This document shows positions 8,264 to 16,646 of a stretch of DNA of 64,000 nt, one piece after another; the first letter of the stretch is position 1, and every line of letters begins with the position of its first letter. The translations under genes and the position numbers were made by a program. Location of the stretch: NCBI RefSeq assembly GCF_015209595.1, contig NZ_JADEYS010000009.1:62001-126000 (forward strand). The letters are read 5' to 3'. The notes below the pieces were generated by a model. That model was not told the DNA's origin. It worked only from the letters and a program-made list of their open reading frames with translations, and searched no databases. The stretch is from Pontibacterium sinense (GTDB lineage Bacteria; Pseudomonadota; Gammaproteobacteria; Pseudomonadales; Balneatricaceae).

Positions 8264-9445
8264 TTAAACAAAGGTGCCCGCACAAAAGCCGGAGGCCCAG
8301 GCCCACTGGAAATTGTGGCCGCCCAGATGACCTGTCACATCAAGACATTCTCCGATAAAGTAGAGCCCATCCGCTTTTTTAGCTTCAAAGGTTTTGGATG
8401 ATATTTCGTTGGTATCGATCCCACCCAGAGTCACCTCAGCCGTGCGATACCCTTCCGTGCCACTTGGCTTCACATGCCAGCAGTGGAACCGGTCCGCGAT
8501 CTGCTCCAATTTTTCATTACTGCACTGACCCAGAATACCTTCGATCTGCCAGAGGTCGCAGAAGGTCTGCACCAAACGCTTGGTCATCAAGGTGGCCAGA
8601 ACGGTTTTCAGCTCAGCTTTAGGCCGTTGGTCGCGCTGCTCTTTAAGCCATTCGGTCAGATTTAACTCAGGGAACAGGTTGATCTCTACCTCCCCACCCG
8701 GCTGCCAGTATGAAGAGATCTGCAACACGGCCGGACCACTCAGTCCACGGTGCGTAAACAGCATGCTCTCTTTAAAGGTGGTTTTGCCCACCGTGATCTC
8801 AACCGGATCATGGGAGATGCCAGACAACGGTTTGAAGTGTTCCAGTTCCTGCGGCTGCAGGGTAAACGGTACAAGTGCGGCGCGGCGTTCAGTCATACCC
8901 AAACCAAACTGCTGCGCAATATCAAAGGCAAACGGAGTCGCTCCACCATTAGGAATGGATAAACCTCCGGTAGAGATCACCAATGACTCACAACGTACCG
9001 GGCCTTTTGACGTTTGCAGCTGATAGCCACCCTCGACCTGCTGAACGTTTTCAACCTCAGTTTCGGTCTGTAACGTCACGCCCGCCCAATCACACTCAGT
9101 CAGCAACAGATCAAGAATCTCTTTACTGGATTCATTGCAAAACAGCTGGCCCAACGTTTTTTCGTGGTATTCGATGCCATGACGATCCACCAGATCGATG
9201 AAGTCCTGTGCGGAATATCGACTCAGGGCAGATTTACAGAAGTGAGGGTTTTCCGAGAGAAAGTTGGCAGGACCATTATGGATATTCGTGAAGTTACAGC
9301 GCCCACCACCGGACATCAGGATTTTTCGCCCGATCTTTTTGGTATGCTCCACAACTAATACCGAGCGGCCACGATAGCCCGCGGTAGCTGCACACATTAA
9401 GCCGGATGCGCCGGCTCCCACAATAAGAACGTCGTACTGCTGCAA
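8264..9445 (-). CDS. HI0933/YhiN-family FAD-dependent oxidoreductase
   Basis: This flavoprotein of about 393 residues carries an N-terminal FAD-binding Rossmann motif (VLIVGAGASGLMCAATAG), the family motif KKIGRKILMSGGGRCNFTN and a C-terminal second FAD motif ending in GGHNFQWAWASGFCAG. The family is sometimes labelled aminoacetone oxidase, but its substrate is not established. I prefer a TTG start at 9445 because GAGG sits eight bases before it. An upstream in-frame TTG at 9469 would add eight residues. It is monocistronic by appearance. Confidence 0.85.
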   Translation of the reverse strand: MQQYDVLIVGAGASGLMCAATAGYRGRSVLVVEHTKKIGRKILMSGGGRCNFTNIHNGPANFLSENPHFCKSALSRYSAQDFIDLVDRHGIEYHEKTLGQLFCNESSKEILDLLLTECDWAGVTLQTETEVENVQQVEGGYQLQTSKGPVRCESLVISTGGLSIPNGGATPFAFDIAQQFGLGMTERRAALVPFTLQPQELEHFKPLSGISHDPVEITVGKTTFKESMLFTHRGLSGPAVLQISSYWQPGGEVEINLFPELNLTEWLKEQRDQRPKAELKTVLATLMTKRLVQTFCDLWQIEGILGQCSNEKLEQIADRFHCWHVKPSGTEGYRTAEVTLGGIDTNEISSKTFEAKKADGLYFIGECLDVTGHLGGHNFQWAWASGFCAGTFV

Positions 9446-9491
9446 GAGAGCTGCCTCGATGGTGATCAAAAGGCGGCTATTCTAGCACAAC

Positions 9492-9746
9492 CTATAGGTT
9501 GTTTTTCTTATTGTGCGAGCCGTCACACAGCGGCGGTGTCGCCGTCTGTTTGCACATGCAAAGCCACACGGTACCACTACGTTCGGCAACAAATACGACA
9601 GGATCAATACCGGTTCCCTGATGGGAGCCGTCACAGAAAGGCTGGGAGTTGGAACGCCCGCAGGCACACCACGTGTAGGTTTTCCCCTCCTCCAGCTCAA
9701 CTTCGATGGGCGAATGCCCGGCACGGTGAATGGGTGAGTGAGACAT
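9492..9746 (-). CDS. Protein with two CDGSH iron-sulfur motifs
   Basis: An 84-residue protein with two CDGSH-type [2Fe-2S] motifs: CACGRSNSQPFCDGSH and CMCKQTATPPLCDGSH. Each supplies the three cysteines and one histidine that bind a cluster in this family. Two-motif bacterial forms bind two clusters and are thought to act in electron or cluster transfer. The start at 9746 is chosen because GGAG precedes it; an upstream in-frame start would add ten unlikely residues. It follows the HI0933-type gene's promoter side by only a short gap, so the two are near but not clearly one operon. Confidence 0.9.
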   Translation of the reverse strand: MSHSPIHRAGHSPIEVELEEGKTYTWCACGRSNSQPFCDGSHQGTGIDPVVFVAERSGTVWLCMCKQTATPPLCDGSHNKKNNL

Positions 9747-9817
9747 GGTTTGATCTCCGGTTGTCTGTATCCCCAAAAATAGAAGAGGGTTAACCGGAGA
9801 TCAAACTATAAACAGAA

Positions 9818-10090
9818 TTAATCTGCTTTCTTTTCAGCGTTCATCTTACGAATCTTGTCCGCCAGGCGACCACCTTTAGGCCGACCCTGATTGTCGCCTG
9901 CGTTAGCAGCTTCTTGTTTATCCAGCTCTTTCTGGTAAACGGAGCGGTTTTTCTTACGGTCTTTCATCGCACGTTTCTTACGCGCTTCATAGCTGTTTGG
10001 GTTGGCAAAACGTTCAGCTTTGTTTGGCCCGGTTTCATCTTCAAAAATTAACTGGTTCGCATTGCTGCGTTTTTTCTTAGAACGGCTCAT
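9818..10090 (-). CDS. Small highly basic protein coupled to rbgA
   Basis: A 90-residue protein rich in Lys and Arg (opening MSRSKKKRSNANQLIFEDE and ending RKMNAEKKAD), without membrane segments. Its ATG overlaps the stop of the RbgA GTPase gene by four bases, which suggests translational coupling. Basic character and linkage to a ribosome-assembly GTPase suggest RNA or ribosome binding, but I do not recognise the family. Confidence 0.75.
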   Translation of the reverse strand: MSRSKKKRSNANQLIFEDETGPNKAERFANPNSYEARKKRAMKDRKKNRSVYQKELDKQEAANAGDNQGRPKGGRLADKIRKMNAEKKAD

Positions 10091-11004
10091 TTTTGCTCCT
10101 GTTGCTCAGCTTCAGCCAGAGCAGCGGCTTCAGCTTCTAGTCGGGCAATTTCTGCCAGACGGTGTTTCTCTTCCCACTCGGCAACCGTCTCAAATGTAAG
10201 ACGACCCAGTTTGCCAGAACGCATCTCGTGCAGTAGCACTTCAGATGCCTTGTGCATATCAATCACGCCACCAGGACGCAGACCGCCGCGTTTGCGGCCA
10301 ATCTCTTCCAGCAGTTGATCAGGTCTTTCTGGCAGGGCTTTCAGTTTGTAGCGTTCCTGTGTGCGCTCCGAGTAATCACTCAGCATAAAACCTGCGGCAA
10401 ACAGTGCAACGTCTTCATAGTCAATTGCGGTATCTTTGATCGCGCCACTGGCGGCCAAACGGTAACCGGAATCTTTGTCTTCAATTTTCGGCCAGAGTAT
10501 ACCCGGTGTATCGGATAACGCCATTCCGTTCTTGGAGGTGAAACGCGTCTGGCTTTTTGTCACTGCCGGCTCGTTACCGACCTTCGCAATACGTCGACCG
10601 AGCAGCGCATTGATCATGGTGGATTTGCCCACGTTGGGGATACCCATAATCATGGCACGTACCGGGCGATCTGCATTGGAGCGTGATGGCGCCATTTTTT
10701 TACACAGGTCAGGAATGCGATTGATCTGTTTCTTCTGTTCGTAGTCCAACGCAACAGCCATGGTGTCTGGTTGCGCATTGAAGTAATCAAGCCACTCTTT
10801 CGTGCGGGCAGGATCAGCCAGATCACTTTTGTTCAGAAGTTTAATAGCTGGCTTTCCCTTACGCAGGGTATCCACCAGCGGGTTTGTGCTGGACTGCGGC
10901 AAACGTGCATCCAGAACCTCGATGATGACGTCTACTTCGTCCATCACCTTGGCAATCTCTTTCCGGGCTTTGTGCATATGCCCCGGAAACCAGTTAATAC
11001 TCAT
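10087..11004 (-). CDS. rbgA: Ribosome biogenesis GTPase RbgA/YlqF
   Basis: A 305-residue circularly permuted GTPase. The opening INWFPGHMHKARKEI is typical of the family. Motif order is G4 (LLNKSDLAD, near residue 57), then G1 (GIPNVGKSTMINALLG, near 123), then G3 (DTPGILWP, near 165), which is the permuted arrangement of YlqF/RbgA proteins. The C-terminus has an ANTAR-like helical domain region and then an Ala/Glu-rich tail. The family acts in late assembly of the large ribosomal subunit. Confidence 0.93.
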   Translation of the reverse strand: MSINWFPGHMHKARKEIAKVMDEVDVIIEVLDARLPQSSTNPLVDTLRKGKPAIKLLNKSDLADPARTKEWLDYFNAQPDTMAVALDYEQKKQINRIPDLCKKMAPSRSNADRPVRAMIMGIPNVGKSTMINALLGRRIAKVGNEPAVTKSQTRFTSKNGMALSDTPGILWPKIEDKDSGYRLAASGAIKDTAIDYEDVALFAAGFMLSDYSERTQERYKLKALPERPDQLLEEIGRKRGGLRPGGVIDMHKASEVLLHEMRSGKLGRLTFETVAEWEEKHRLAEIARLEAEAAALAEAEQQEQK

Positions 11005-11322
11005 TGTGCAAACCTGTACTCTGAAGGAAGCATGAAAACATTAAGAGCGCAGATTAGGTAAGTCTCAATTTGAAGCAAAACCAAGGCTTACAAAATGTAA
11101 GTGAGTATTTTGGGTCAAATTTTAACGCAGGATAATCGAGCGCAGTCGTCGCCATGCAATCTCTTAGGCGAATTTAATCGACCTATTATACCTGTGATTG
11201 CACACGGATACCCGGTGGGATCTTGAATTACAGTTATGAACTGGCTTTAAAAGGCAGGAAAAGCGAGGAATTAAACCAAAAAGCAGGCCGCGCGGGCCTG
11301 CTTATGCGATCAGAGCGAGAGG
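11005..11322. other. Intergenic region upstream of rbgA
   Basis: No gene is supported in this 318-base stretch. It should hold the rbgA promoter on the minus strand and, at its right end, the terminator described separately. A short plus-strand frame at 11223-11423 runs through that terminator and into the opposite gene, so it is not credible. Confidence 0.6.
11277..11303 (-). terminator. Rho-independent terminator after the 75-residue gene
   Basis: A 9-base stem AAGCAGGCC/GGCCTGCTT with a 5-base loop is followed, on the minus strand, by a short T-run. It lies 20 bases after the stop of the small gene downstream of ppk2. Confidence 0.85.
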
Positions 11323-11550
11323 TTAGTTATCAAAGTGCTCTGCAAAATGGCGCAGTTTATGTGCCAGCTCGTCTACCTGATCGGCAGCTTTTTCCATCTC
11401 TTCCAACACTGCGGTGCTCATAGCTGATTCGATCAGCAACGATAACTCGTCAAAGTGCGCAGCACCAACGGCTGTACGCTGCTCTTCTGTCAGCTTTGCT
11501 TTGAAGGCTTCAACGATGTTCAGTGCGTGCTGGGTTTGTCTCATGGTCAT
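11323..11550 (-). CDS. Small helical protein downstream of ppk2
   Basis: A 75-residue, mostly helical, acidic protein (VLEEMEKAADQVDELAHKL) with no membrane segment. AGGAG lies eight bases before its ATG. It follows ppk2 by 39 bases and is closed by a terminator, so the two form a likely transcript. I do not recognise a family. Its role could be linked to polyphosphate metabolism only by position. Confidence 0.7.
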   Translation of the reverse strand: MTMRQTQHALNIVEAFKAKLTEEQRTAVGAAHFDELSLLIESAMSTAVLEEMEKAADQVDELAHKLRHFAEHFDN

Positions 11551-11589
11551 TCTAGTTACTCCTTTCCTTGTCTATCGGGGATCACCCGA

Positions 11590-12537
11590 TCAAAGTGCGC
11601 CTGGAATTAAAACGTGTTCATCGCGTTCGTGTACATCACGCGCACTACCAACAATCAACGGGTCCGGTGCCAGCTCAATATCCGTGTTTTTGTTCGGGTA
11701 TGGCAAGCTAGACAGCACGTAACGCATTGCATTCAGACGCGCACGTTTTTTGTCGTTGGATTTGATCACGGTCCACGGCGCATCGGCAGTATCGGTATAA
11801 AAGAACATAGATTCTTTGGCTTCGGTGTAGGTATCCCACTTATCCAGAGAAGCCAGATCAATCGGTGACAGCTTCCATTGTTTCAGTGGATCGGTACGAC
11901 GAGCCTGAAAGCGACCGAACTGTTCATCACGACTCACCGAGAACCAAAATTTAAACAGACGAATGCCGCTGCGTACCAACATACGTTCCAGGTCAGGAGT
12001 CTGGCGCATAAATTCGAGATATTCAGATGGCGTGCAGAAGTTCATAACCTTTTCTACCCCGGCGCGGTTGTACCATGAGCGGTCAAACAACACGATCTCA
12101 CCTTCCGTTGGCAGGTGTTGAATATAACGCTGGTAGTACCACTGACCGCTTTCCACTTCGGTCGGCTTTTCCAGTGCGACCACTTTTGCACCACGCGGAT
12201 TCAGGTGTTCCATAAAGCGCTTGATCGTACCGCCCTTACCAGCTGCGTCACGACCTTCAAATATAATAACGACACGCTGTCCTGTATCACGCACCCACTG
12301 CTGCATTTTGAGAAGTTCGATCTGCAACTCCTCTTTCTGCTTTTCATAATTTGAGCGGGAAATTTTCTTGTCGTAGGGATAATCGTTCTCACCGTCGAGC
12401 AATGCTTCCAATGGGCGCTCGGCAGTTTCGGTCGTCGCGTCAGCTACAGGGTTGTTAGCTTGATTAACGACCTCGGCCACGACTTGTGGTGCGACCAGAT
12501 CGGAACCAGAAGGGGTAACTTGAGGCTCTGCAGTCAT
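11590..12537 (-). CDS. ppk2: Polyphosphate kinase 2
   Basis: A 315-residue PPK2-family enzyme, which transfers phosphate between polyphosphate and nucleotides. The P-loop GRDAAGKGGTIKRF is near residue 95, the Walker B-like DRSWYNRAG near 153, and the lid region FQARRTDPLKQWKLSP near 214. About 60 N-terminal residues are low in complexity and extend beyond the catalytic core. Single-domain architecture of this size fits class I PPK2 enzymes, which usually make nucleoside triphosphates from diphosphates. The nucleotide preference is not readable here. Confidence 0.93.
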   Translation of the reverse strand: MTAEPQVTPSGSDLVAPQVVAEVVNQANNPVADATTETAERPLEALLDGENDYPYDKKISRSNYEKQKEELQIELLKMQQWVRDTGQRVVIIFEGRDAAGKGGTIKRFMEHLNPRGAKVVALEKPTEVESGQWYYQRYIQHLPTEGEIVLFDRSWYNRAGVEKVMNFCTPSEYLEFMRQTPDLERMLVRSGIRLFKFWFSVSRDEQFGRFQARRTDPLKQWKLSPIDLASLDKWDTYTEAKESMFFYTDTADAPWTVIKSNDKKRARLNAMRYVLSSLPYPNKNTDIELAPDPLIVGSARDVHERDEHVLIPGAL

Positions 12538-12850
12538 TGATATCTCCTTTAATTTTCCGGTTAACTTTTCGACTTCTTGGCTAAATTATCCTCCTGTTCC
12601 TGACAGTCATTCTTGACATAAATCAACCGCAACCCTTTGTAGTTAAACTACAAATTGAGCCATTCCCCTGAGTTCGGTATGCTCATGCGTTTTTTAAATT
12701 TTCCCAGCGATCAGGGCTACTATTTTTTGTAGCCGCCACATAACCTCCCTATCTTCATTCAGCAACCAGCGCTACACTTAGAGGCCCAAATGACGACAGG
12801 CCTGATCTGGAGATCGGGCTTACACAGTTCTGCCCGGAGAAAAAGAAGCG
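12538..12850. other. Divergent promoter region between ppk2 and the EAL-HDOD gene
   Basis: A 313-base gap without a supported gene. It contains a 19-base palindrome (12636-12654), a second dyad GGCTAC-N8-GTAGCC at 12715-12734, and a TTGACA hexamer at 12613-12618 that could be a -35 element for the rightward gene. Confidence 0.55.
12636..12654. promoter_or_regulatory. Perfect 19-base palindrome, operator candidate
   Basis: TTTGTAGTT-A-AACTACAAA has nine-base arms and a single central base. It lies 98 bases upstream of ppk2 and 196 bases upstream of the EAL-HDOD gene. The binding protein is unknown. The nearby GGCTAC/GTAGCC dyad shares the core GTAG. Confidence 0.6.
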
Positions 12851-14071
12851 ATGGATTCGAGCGCCCGCGGCCAGGTATTAATGGCTCGCCAACCGATCTT
12901 CGATAGCGGCCAGAAGGTCATTGCCTATGAACTGCTATACCGCAATGATCAGGATACCGAACACGCAGTTTTCCGAGATGCCAGTGCGACAATAGAAGTC
13001 CTGCTGAATGCTTATACCTGTATCAGTGATGCAGGCTCTGTAAAGCGCGTGCCTGCCTTTATCAATATCAGTGAAGAGATGCTACTCAGCGGCGACTTCC
13101 CCGATCTGCCTCGAAAACAGGTCGTGATCGAGATCCCTGAAACGGTTAGGCCCTCCCCTAAGGCCATTAAAGCGATTCTTACGCTTGCCCGAGATGGCTA
13201 TCGCCTGGTCTTGGATAACTTCACGTACAGCGAAGCCTACGACCCCCTGCTGAAAGTTGTGCAGATGGTTAAAGTGGATGTGTCGCAACTGAATAACGAA
13301 GAACTCAGCAACTGCCTGTCGCGCTTACGCTTTTTCAAAGTCACACCGGTAGCGGTCAAGATTGAAAGCAGCGAAAAGCTCGTCGCCTGCAGTCAGCTTG
13401 GCTTTAAACTGTTTCAAGGACACTTTCTAAGCCGCCCCAAACTGGTCAAAGGTAAGAAGCTGGAAGCAAATGCAGCAACACTGATGCAGCTCGTACAGGC
13501 AGTGAACAGTCCGGAGGCGACACCTGAAGACCTGGAATCGCTGATTATTCAGGATCCGGTGCTCACGTTCAAAATGTTACGTATCGTCAACTCAGCAGCA
13601 TATTCTCTGGTGCGCAGGGTTGAGTCGATCACGGATGCAGTGGTTCTCCTGGGTATGGAACAGATCCGCCGCTGGGTCACTCTGATCTCAATGACTAGCC
13701 AGGACGACAAGCCCGAAGAGCTATGTCGCATGCTACTGATCCGTGGAGCCATGTGTGAAGCCTTGGCCAATGCCACGAATGAGCGGAATACAGGTAGTTA
13801 CTTCATGGCGGGCATGATGTCTGGCCTGCATGCACTGCTTGATATTGATCAGGCCACACTGCTCGAACAGGTACCACTGGCGGCCGATATTCAAGATGCA
13901 TTGCGCGATTACGCCGGGCCGATCGGAGAAACCCTAAAAGCCGTCATTGCCTATGAAACCGGCAACTGGAATGAACTGCCGCTGGATATGGATATAGATC
14001 TGTATGAAAGCGCCTATCGCCACAGTTTGCAGTGGACACAAGAATCCATGCAGGCCATGCACGATAGTTAA
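12851..14071 (+). CDS. EAL-like plus HDOD domain signalling protein
   Basis: A 406-residue protein of the YuxH-like architecture. Residues about 8-205 are an EAL-like domain in which the signature reads ELLYR and most catalytic metal-binding residues of c-di-GMP phosphodiesterases are missing, so it is probably not catalytic. Residues about 205-390 form an HDOD domain (LIIQDPVLTFKMLRIVNSAA, SITDAVVLLGMEQIRRWV). Such proteins act as signalling scaffolds, some binding c-di-GMP. It ends in front of a bidirectional terminator and appears monocistronic. Confidence 0.9.
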   Translation: MDSSARGQVLMARQPIFDSGQKVIAYELLYRNDQDTEHAVFRDASATIEVLLNAYTCISDAGSVKRVPAFINISEEMLLSGDFPDLPRKQVVIEIPETVRPSPKAIKAILTLARDGYRLVLDNFTYSEAYDPLLKVVQMVKVDVSQLNNEELSNCLSRLRFFKVTPVAVKIESSEKLVACSQLGFKLFQGHFLSRPKLVKGKKLEANAATLMQLVQAVNSPEATPEDLESLIIQDPVLTFKMLRIVNSAAYSLVRRVESITDAVVLLGMEQIRRWVTLISMTSQDDKPEELCRMLLIRGAMCEALANATNERNTGSYFMAGMMSGLHALLDIDQATLLEQVPLAADIQDALRDYAGPIGETLKAVIAYETGNWNELPLDMDIDLYESAYRHSLQWTQESMQAMHDS

Positions 14072-14112
14072 CTCCCTCAGCACCTTGCTCTGCGTTGCTC
14101 CGCAGCTAAACG

Positions 14113-14153
14113 AAAAAGCCGCAACAAGGGATCTCCCTGTTGCGGCTTTTTTT
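14113..14153. terminator. Bidirectional terminator
   Basis: AAAAAGCCGCAACA pairs with TGTTGCGGCTTTTT around an 11-base loop. T-runs on both strands serve the convergent EAL-HDOD gene and maleylacetoacetate isomerase gene. Confidence 0.92.
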
Positions 14154-14173
14154 ATAACCTATCACTTAAACGC

Positions 14174-14812
14174 TTAAGCGCCCGGCTGCAAATCCGGATG
14201 AGCATCCGCAAACGCCTTCAGCTCATTACATGCATCCGCAATACGAGCGATTGTTGGATAGACGCTCATATCCACCTTGAAGCGATTTGCATTGAATACT
14301 TGAGGCACCAGCAGCACATCCGCCAGTGTTGGGTCATCACCGTGACAGAACTTGCCCGTCTGATCTGAATCAGCCAGAGCACGCTCCAACGCCACAAAAC
14401 CCTCTTGAACCCAGTGCTGATACCACGCGGTTTTCTGCTCATCGGACACGCCGAATTCAGACACCAGGTATTTGAGGATACGCAGGTTGTTCACCGGATG
14501 GATATCGCAAGCAATCAGCTGTGCCAGGCTACGTACGCGGGCACGCTCCAGCACATCAGAAGGCAGCAACTGAAGTGTTTCAGGATACGCTTCATCCAGA
14601 TATTCACACATCGTGAGTGACTGGTTCAGCATTTCTCCGTTATCGTCCAGAGATGGCACCAACCCCTGAGGGTTACGCGCCAAATTCTCTTCACCACGCT
14701 GTTCCGACTTCAACAGGTTCACAGGTACCTGCTCGTAGGCCAGGCCTTTAAGGTTCAAGGCAATACGGACGCGATACGCAGCAGAGGATCGACAGTAGTC
14801 GTAAAGAATCAT
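14174..14812 (-). CDS. maiA: Maleylacetoacetate isomerase
   Basis: A 212-residue zeta-class glutathione S-transferase. The family's active-site segment SSAAYRVRIALNLKG is near residues 9-23, and the C-terminal helical domain holds DPTLADVLLVPQVFNA. It turns maleylacetoacetate into fumarylacetoacetate using glutathione, the next-to-last step of homogentisate breakdown (HmgC in Pseudomonas). It follows the fumarylacetoacetase gene in the same direction with a gap of about 80 bases, so the two are likely co-transcribed. Confidence 0.93.
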   Translation of the reverse strand: MILYDYCRSSAAYRVRIALNLKGLAYEQVPVNLLKSEQRGEENLARNPQGLVPSLDDNGEMLNQSLTMCEYLDEAYPETLQLLPSDVLERARVRSLAQLIACDIHPVNNLRILKYLVSEFGVSDEQKTAWYQHWVQEGFVALERALADSDQTGKFCHGDDPTLADVLLVPQVFNANRFKVDMSVYPTIARIADACNELKAFADAHPDLQPGA

Positions 14813-14890
14813 TTTAGAAATCCCTAAATGAATCCATACCGCCCCCAGGACAGGCCCTGAAAGCGGCGTGATAATACCCTAACCAGACAA

Positions 14891-16207
14891 TTAAGCCTTA
14901 GCAGGCAGTACAGTACCGACAACTTCACCAAAACCGATGCGTGCTGCACCTTCTTTCTGGCAATGTCCACGCATGATCACAGCATCACCGTCTTCAAGGA
15001 AGGTACGGGTTTCACCATTCGCCAGTGTGATTGGCTGCTTGCCACCCAGAGACAGCTCCAGCATGGAACCAGCTTCATCATGTGTTGGGCCAGACTGAGT
15101 ACCGGAACCGAAGAAGTCACCCGGCTTCATGTTACAACCGTTCACCGTGTGGTGAGCGACCATCTGAGCAACGGTCCAGTAAGAGTGCACGAAGCTGGAT
15201 TCAGACAGCTTGGCAGCGCCCTGACCTTCCGCACGCATCTTGTCGGATTCCAGCAATACTTCCAGCTGAATGTCGATTGCACCTTCAGCACGGTTAGTTT
15301 CAGATTCCAAGTAAGGCAGTGGCTGTGGATCAGCTTCGTCACGTGACCACGCTGTACGATACGGCGCCAGCGCTTCAGTGGTTACAATCCACGGAGATAC
15401 GGTAGACGCAAAGTTTTTCGCCAGGAATGGACCCAGTGGCTGATATTCCCACGCCTGAATGTCACGCGCAGACCAGTCATTAAACAGGCACAAACCAAAT
15501 ACGTGATCGTCAGCACTGTCCAGTGCTATCGTGTCACCCAGATCAGTGCCCTTACCGATGTAGATGCCCATCTCCAGCTCGTAATCCAGACGCTTACATG
15601 GACCAAAGCTTGGCTCTGCTGCATCAGGCGCTTTTGTCTGGCCTTTTGGACGGTGAAAGCTCTGACCGGATACGTCGATAGATGAAGAGCGACCGTGGTA
15701 ACCGATTGGCACCCACTTGTAGTTTGGCAGCAATGGGTTATCTGGACGGAACAGCGAACCCACAGTCGTTGCGTGGAACACTGAGGTGTAGAAATCGGTG
15801 TAGTCACCGATGGTGCATGGCAGGTCGTATTCAGCCTCAGCCTGAGCCACCAGACAAGCGCTTAGCTGTGCTTCAGCAGCAGAACCGCTGCGCAGAGCCT
15901 GGGACAGAGCCAGACGCAGTGCAGACCACGCTTCTTTACCCATACCCATAAAATCGTTCAAACGCGGTGCCGCACAGGCTTCCGCTGCAGTCTGCGCCAG
16001 ACCGGAAAATACGCCGGTCGCTTTGGCTGCTGCGAGGTCCACAATCTGATCACCGATTGCCACACCACCACGGAATGCTTCATCGCTACCCTGACGACGG
16101 AACGCCGCAAATGGCAGGTTCTGGATTGGGAAATCACACTGGGCATCGTTTGCAGATGCAACCCAGCTGGTGAGGTTTAGATCATGAGTCTCGTTCAGTG
16201 CAGGCAT
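14891..16207 (-). CDS. fahA: Fumarylacetoacetase
   Basis: A 438-residue hydrolase of the full-length fumarylacetoacetase type, with an N-terminal FAA_hydrolase_N domain (about 20-105) and the catalytic domain after it. Visible signatures are DFYTSVFHATTVGSLFRP with the catalytic histidine, PIGYHGRSSSI, and DYELEMGIYIGKGTDLGD holding metal-binding acidic residues. It cleaves fumarylacetoacetate to fumarate and acetoacetate (HmgB in Pseudomonas). The start at 16207 is chosen for the GGAGGAAGG ribosome site; a frame opening five codons earlier lies within that site. Confidence 0.95.
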   Translation of the reverse strand: MPALNETHDLNLTSWVASANDAQCDFPIQNLPFAAFRRQGSDEAFRGGVAIGDQIVDLAAAKATGVFSGLAQTAAEACAAPRLNDFMGMGKEAWSALRLALSQALRSGSAAEAQLSACLVAQAEAEYDLPCTIGDYTDFYTSVFHATTVGSLFRPDNPLLPNYKWVPIGYHGRSSSIDVSGQSFHRPKGQTKAPDAAEPSFGPCKRLDYELEMGIYIGKGTDLGDTIALDSADDHVFGLCLFNDWSARDIQAWEYQPLGPFLAKNFASTVSPWIVTTEALAPYRTAWSRDEADPQPLPYLESETNRAEGAIDIQLEVLLESDKMRAEGQGAAKLSESSFVHSYWTVAQMVAHHTVNGCNMKPGDFFGSGTQSGPTHDEAGSMLELSLGGKQPITLANGETRTFLEDGDAVIMRGHCQKEGAARIGFGEVVGTVLPAKA

Positions 16208-16417
16208 TCTGCCTTCCTCCATAATTCTCGCCGTAAAGACGTATCTGACACCTTTTCCTGCATAACAGGAGCGGTTTTCGTTAACCTTTTTCGGGGCCAG
16301 ATCACCCTAGCATAAAAACAGTAAAGGCCCACCTTTAAAAATTGCACAAGAACGTTGCGTAAGTCGCTGTTCCTATACCATTTTGCCGGTGAGCCTGAGT
16401 ATTGCGTTATTTAACGC

Positions 16418-16627
16418 TTATTGTGCAGGAATGTGCTTGCGTGCAGTCTGCATCGCTTCGGACAGCACTTCCTGATCACCGATGTGGTTACACAGCAGCA
16501 GAATCAGTCGTGCATTCACATCGACGCTCTGCTCATCGGTCAAATCACGATGAAGATCTGTCAGTTCCTGATAGAAATCATCTGGACGCGGCAGATTTGG
16601 CTCGGTAATAAGTTTAGTCATTGTCAT
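16418..16627 (-). CDS. mhaB: DUF2783 small protein, MhaB-like monooxygenase partner
   Basis: A 69-residue soluble acidic protein of the DUF2783 type. It starts 19 bases after the stop of the large flavin monooxygenase gene. In Pseudomonas putida U the 3-hydroxyphenylacetate 6-hydroxylase is reported as a large flavoprotein MhaA plus a small coupling protein MhaB of about this size. The same pair order and sizes are seen here. The assignment rests on that parallel, not on any catalytic motif, so the symbol is a proposal. Confidence 0.75.
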   Translation of the reverse strand: MTMTKLITEPNLPRPDDFYQELTDLHRDLTDEQSVDVNARLILLLCNHIGDQEVLSEAMQTARKHIPAQ

Positions 16628-16646
16628 CTCTCTTTCTTATTGTCCG

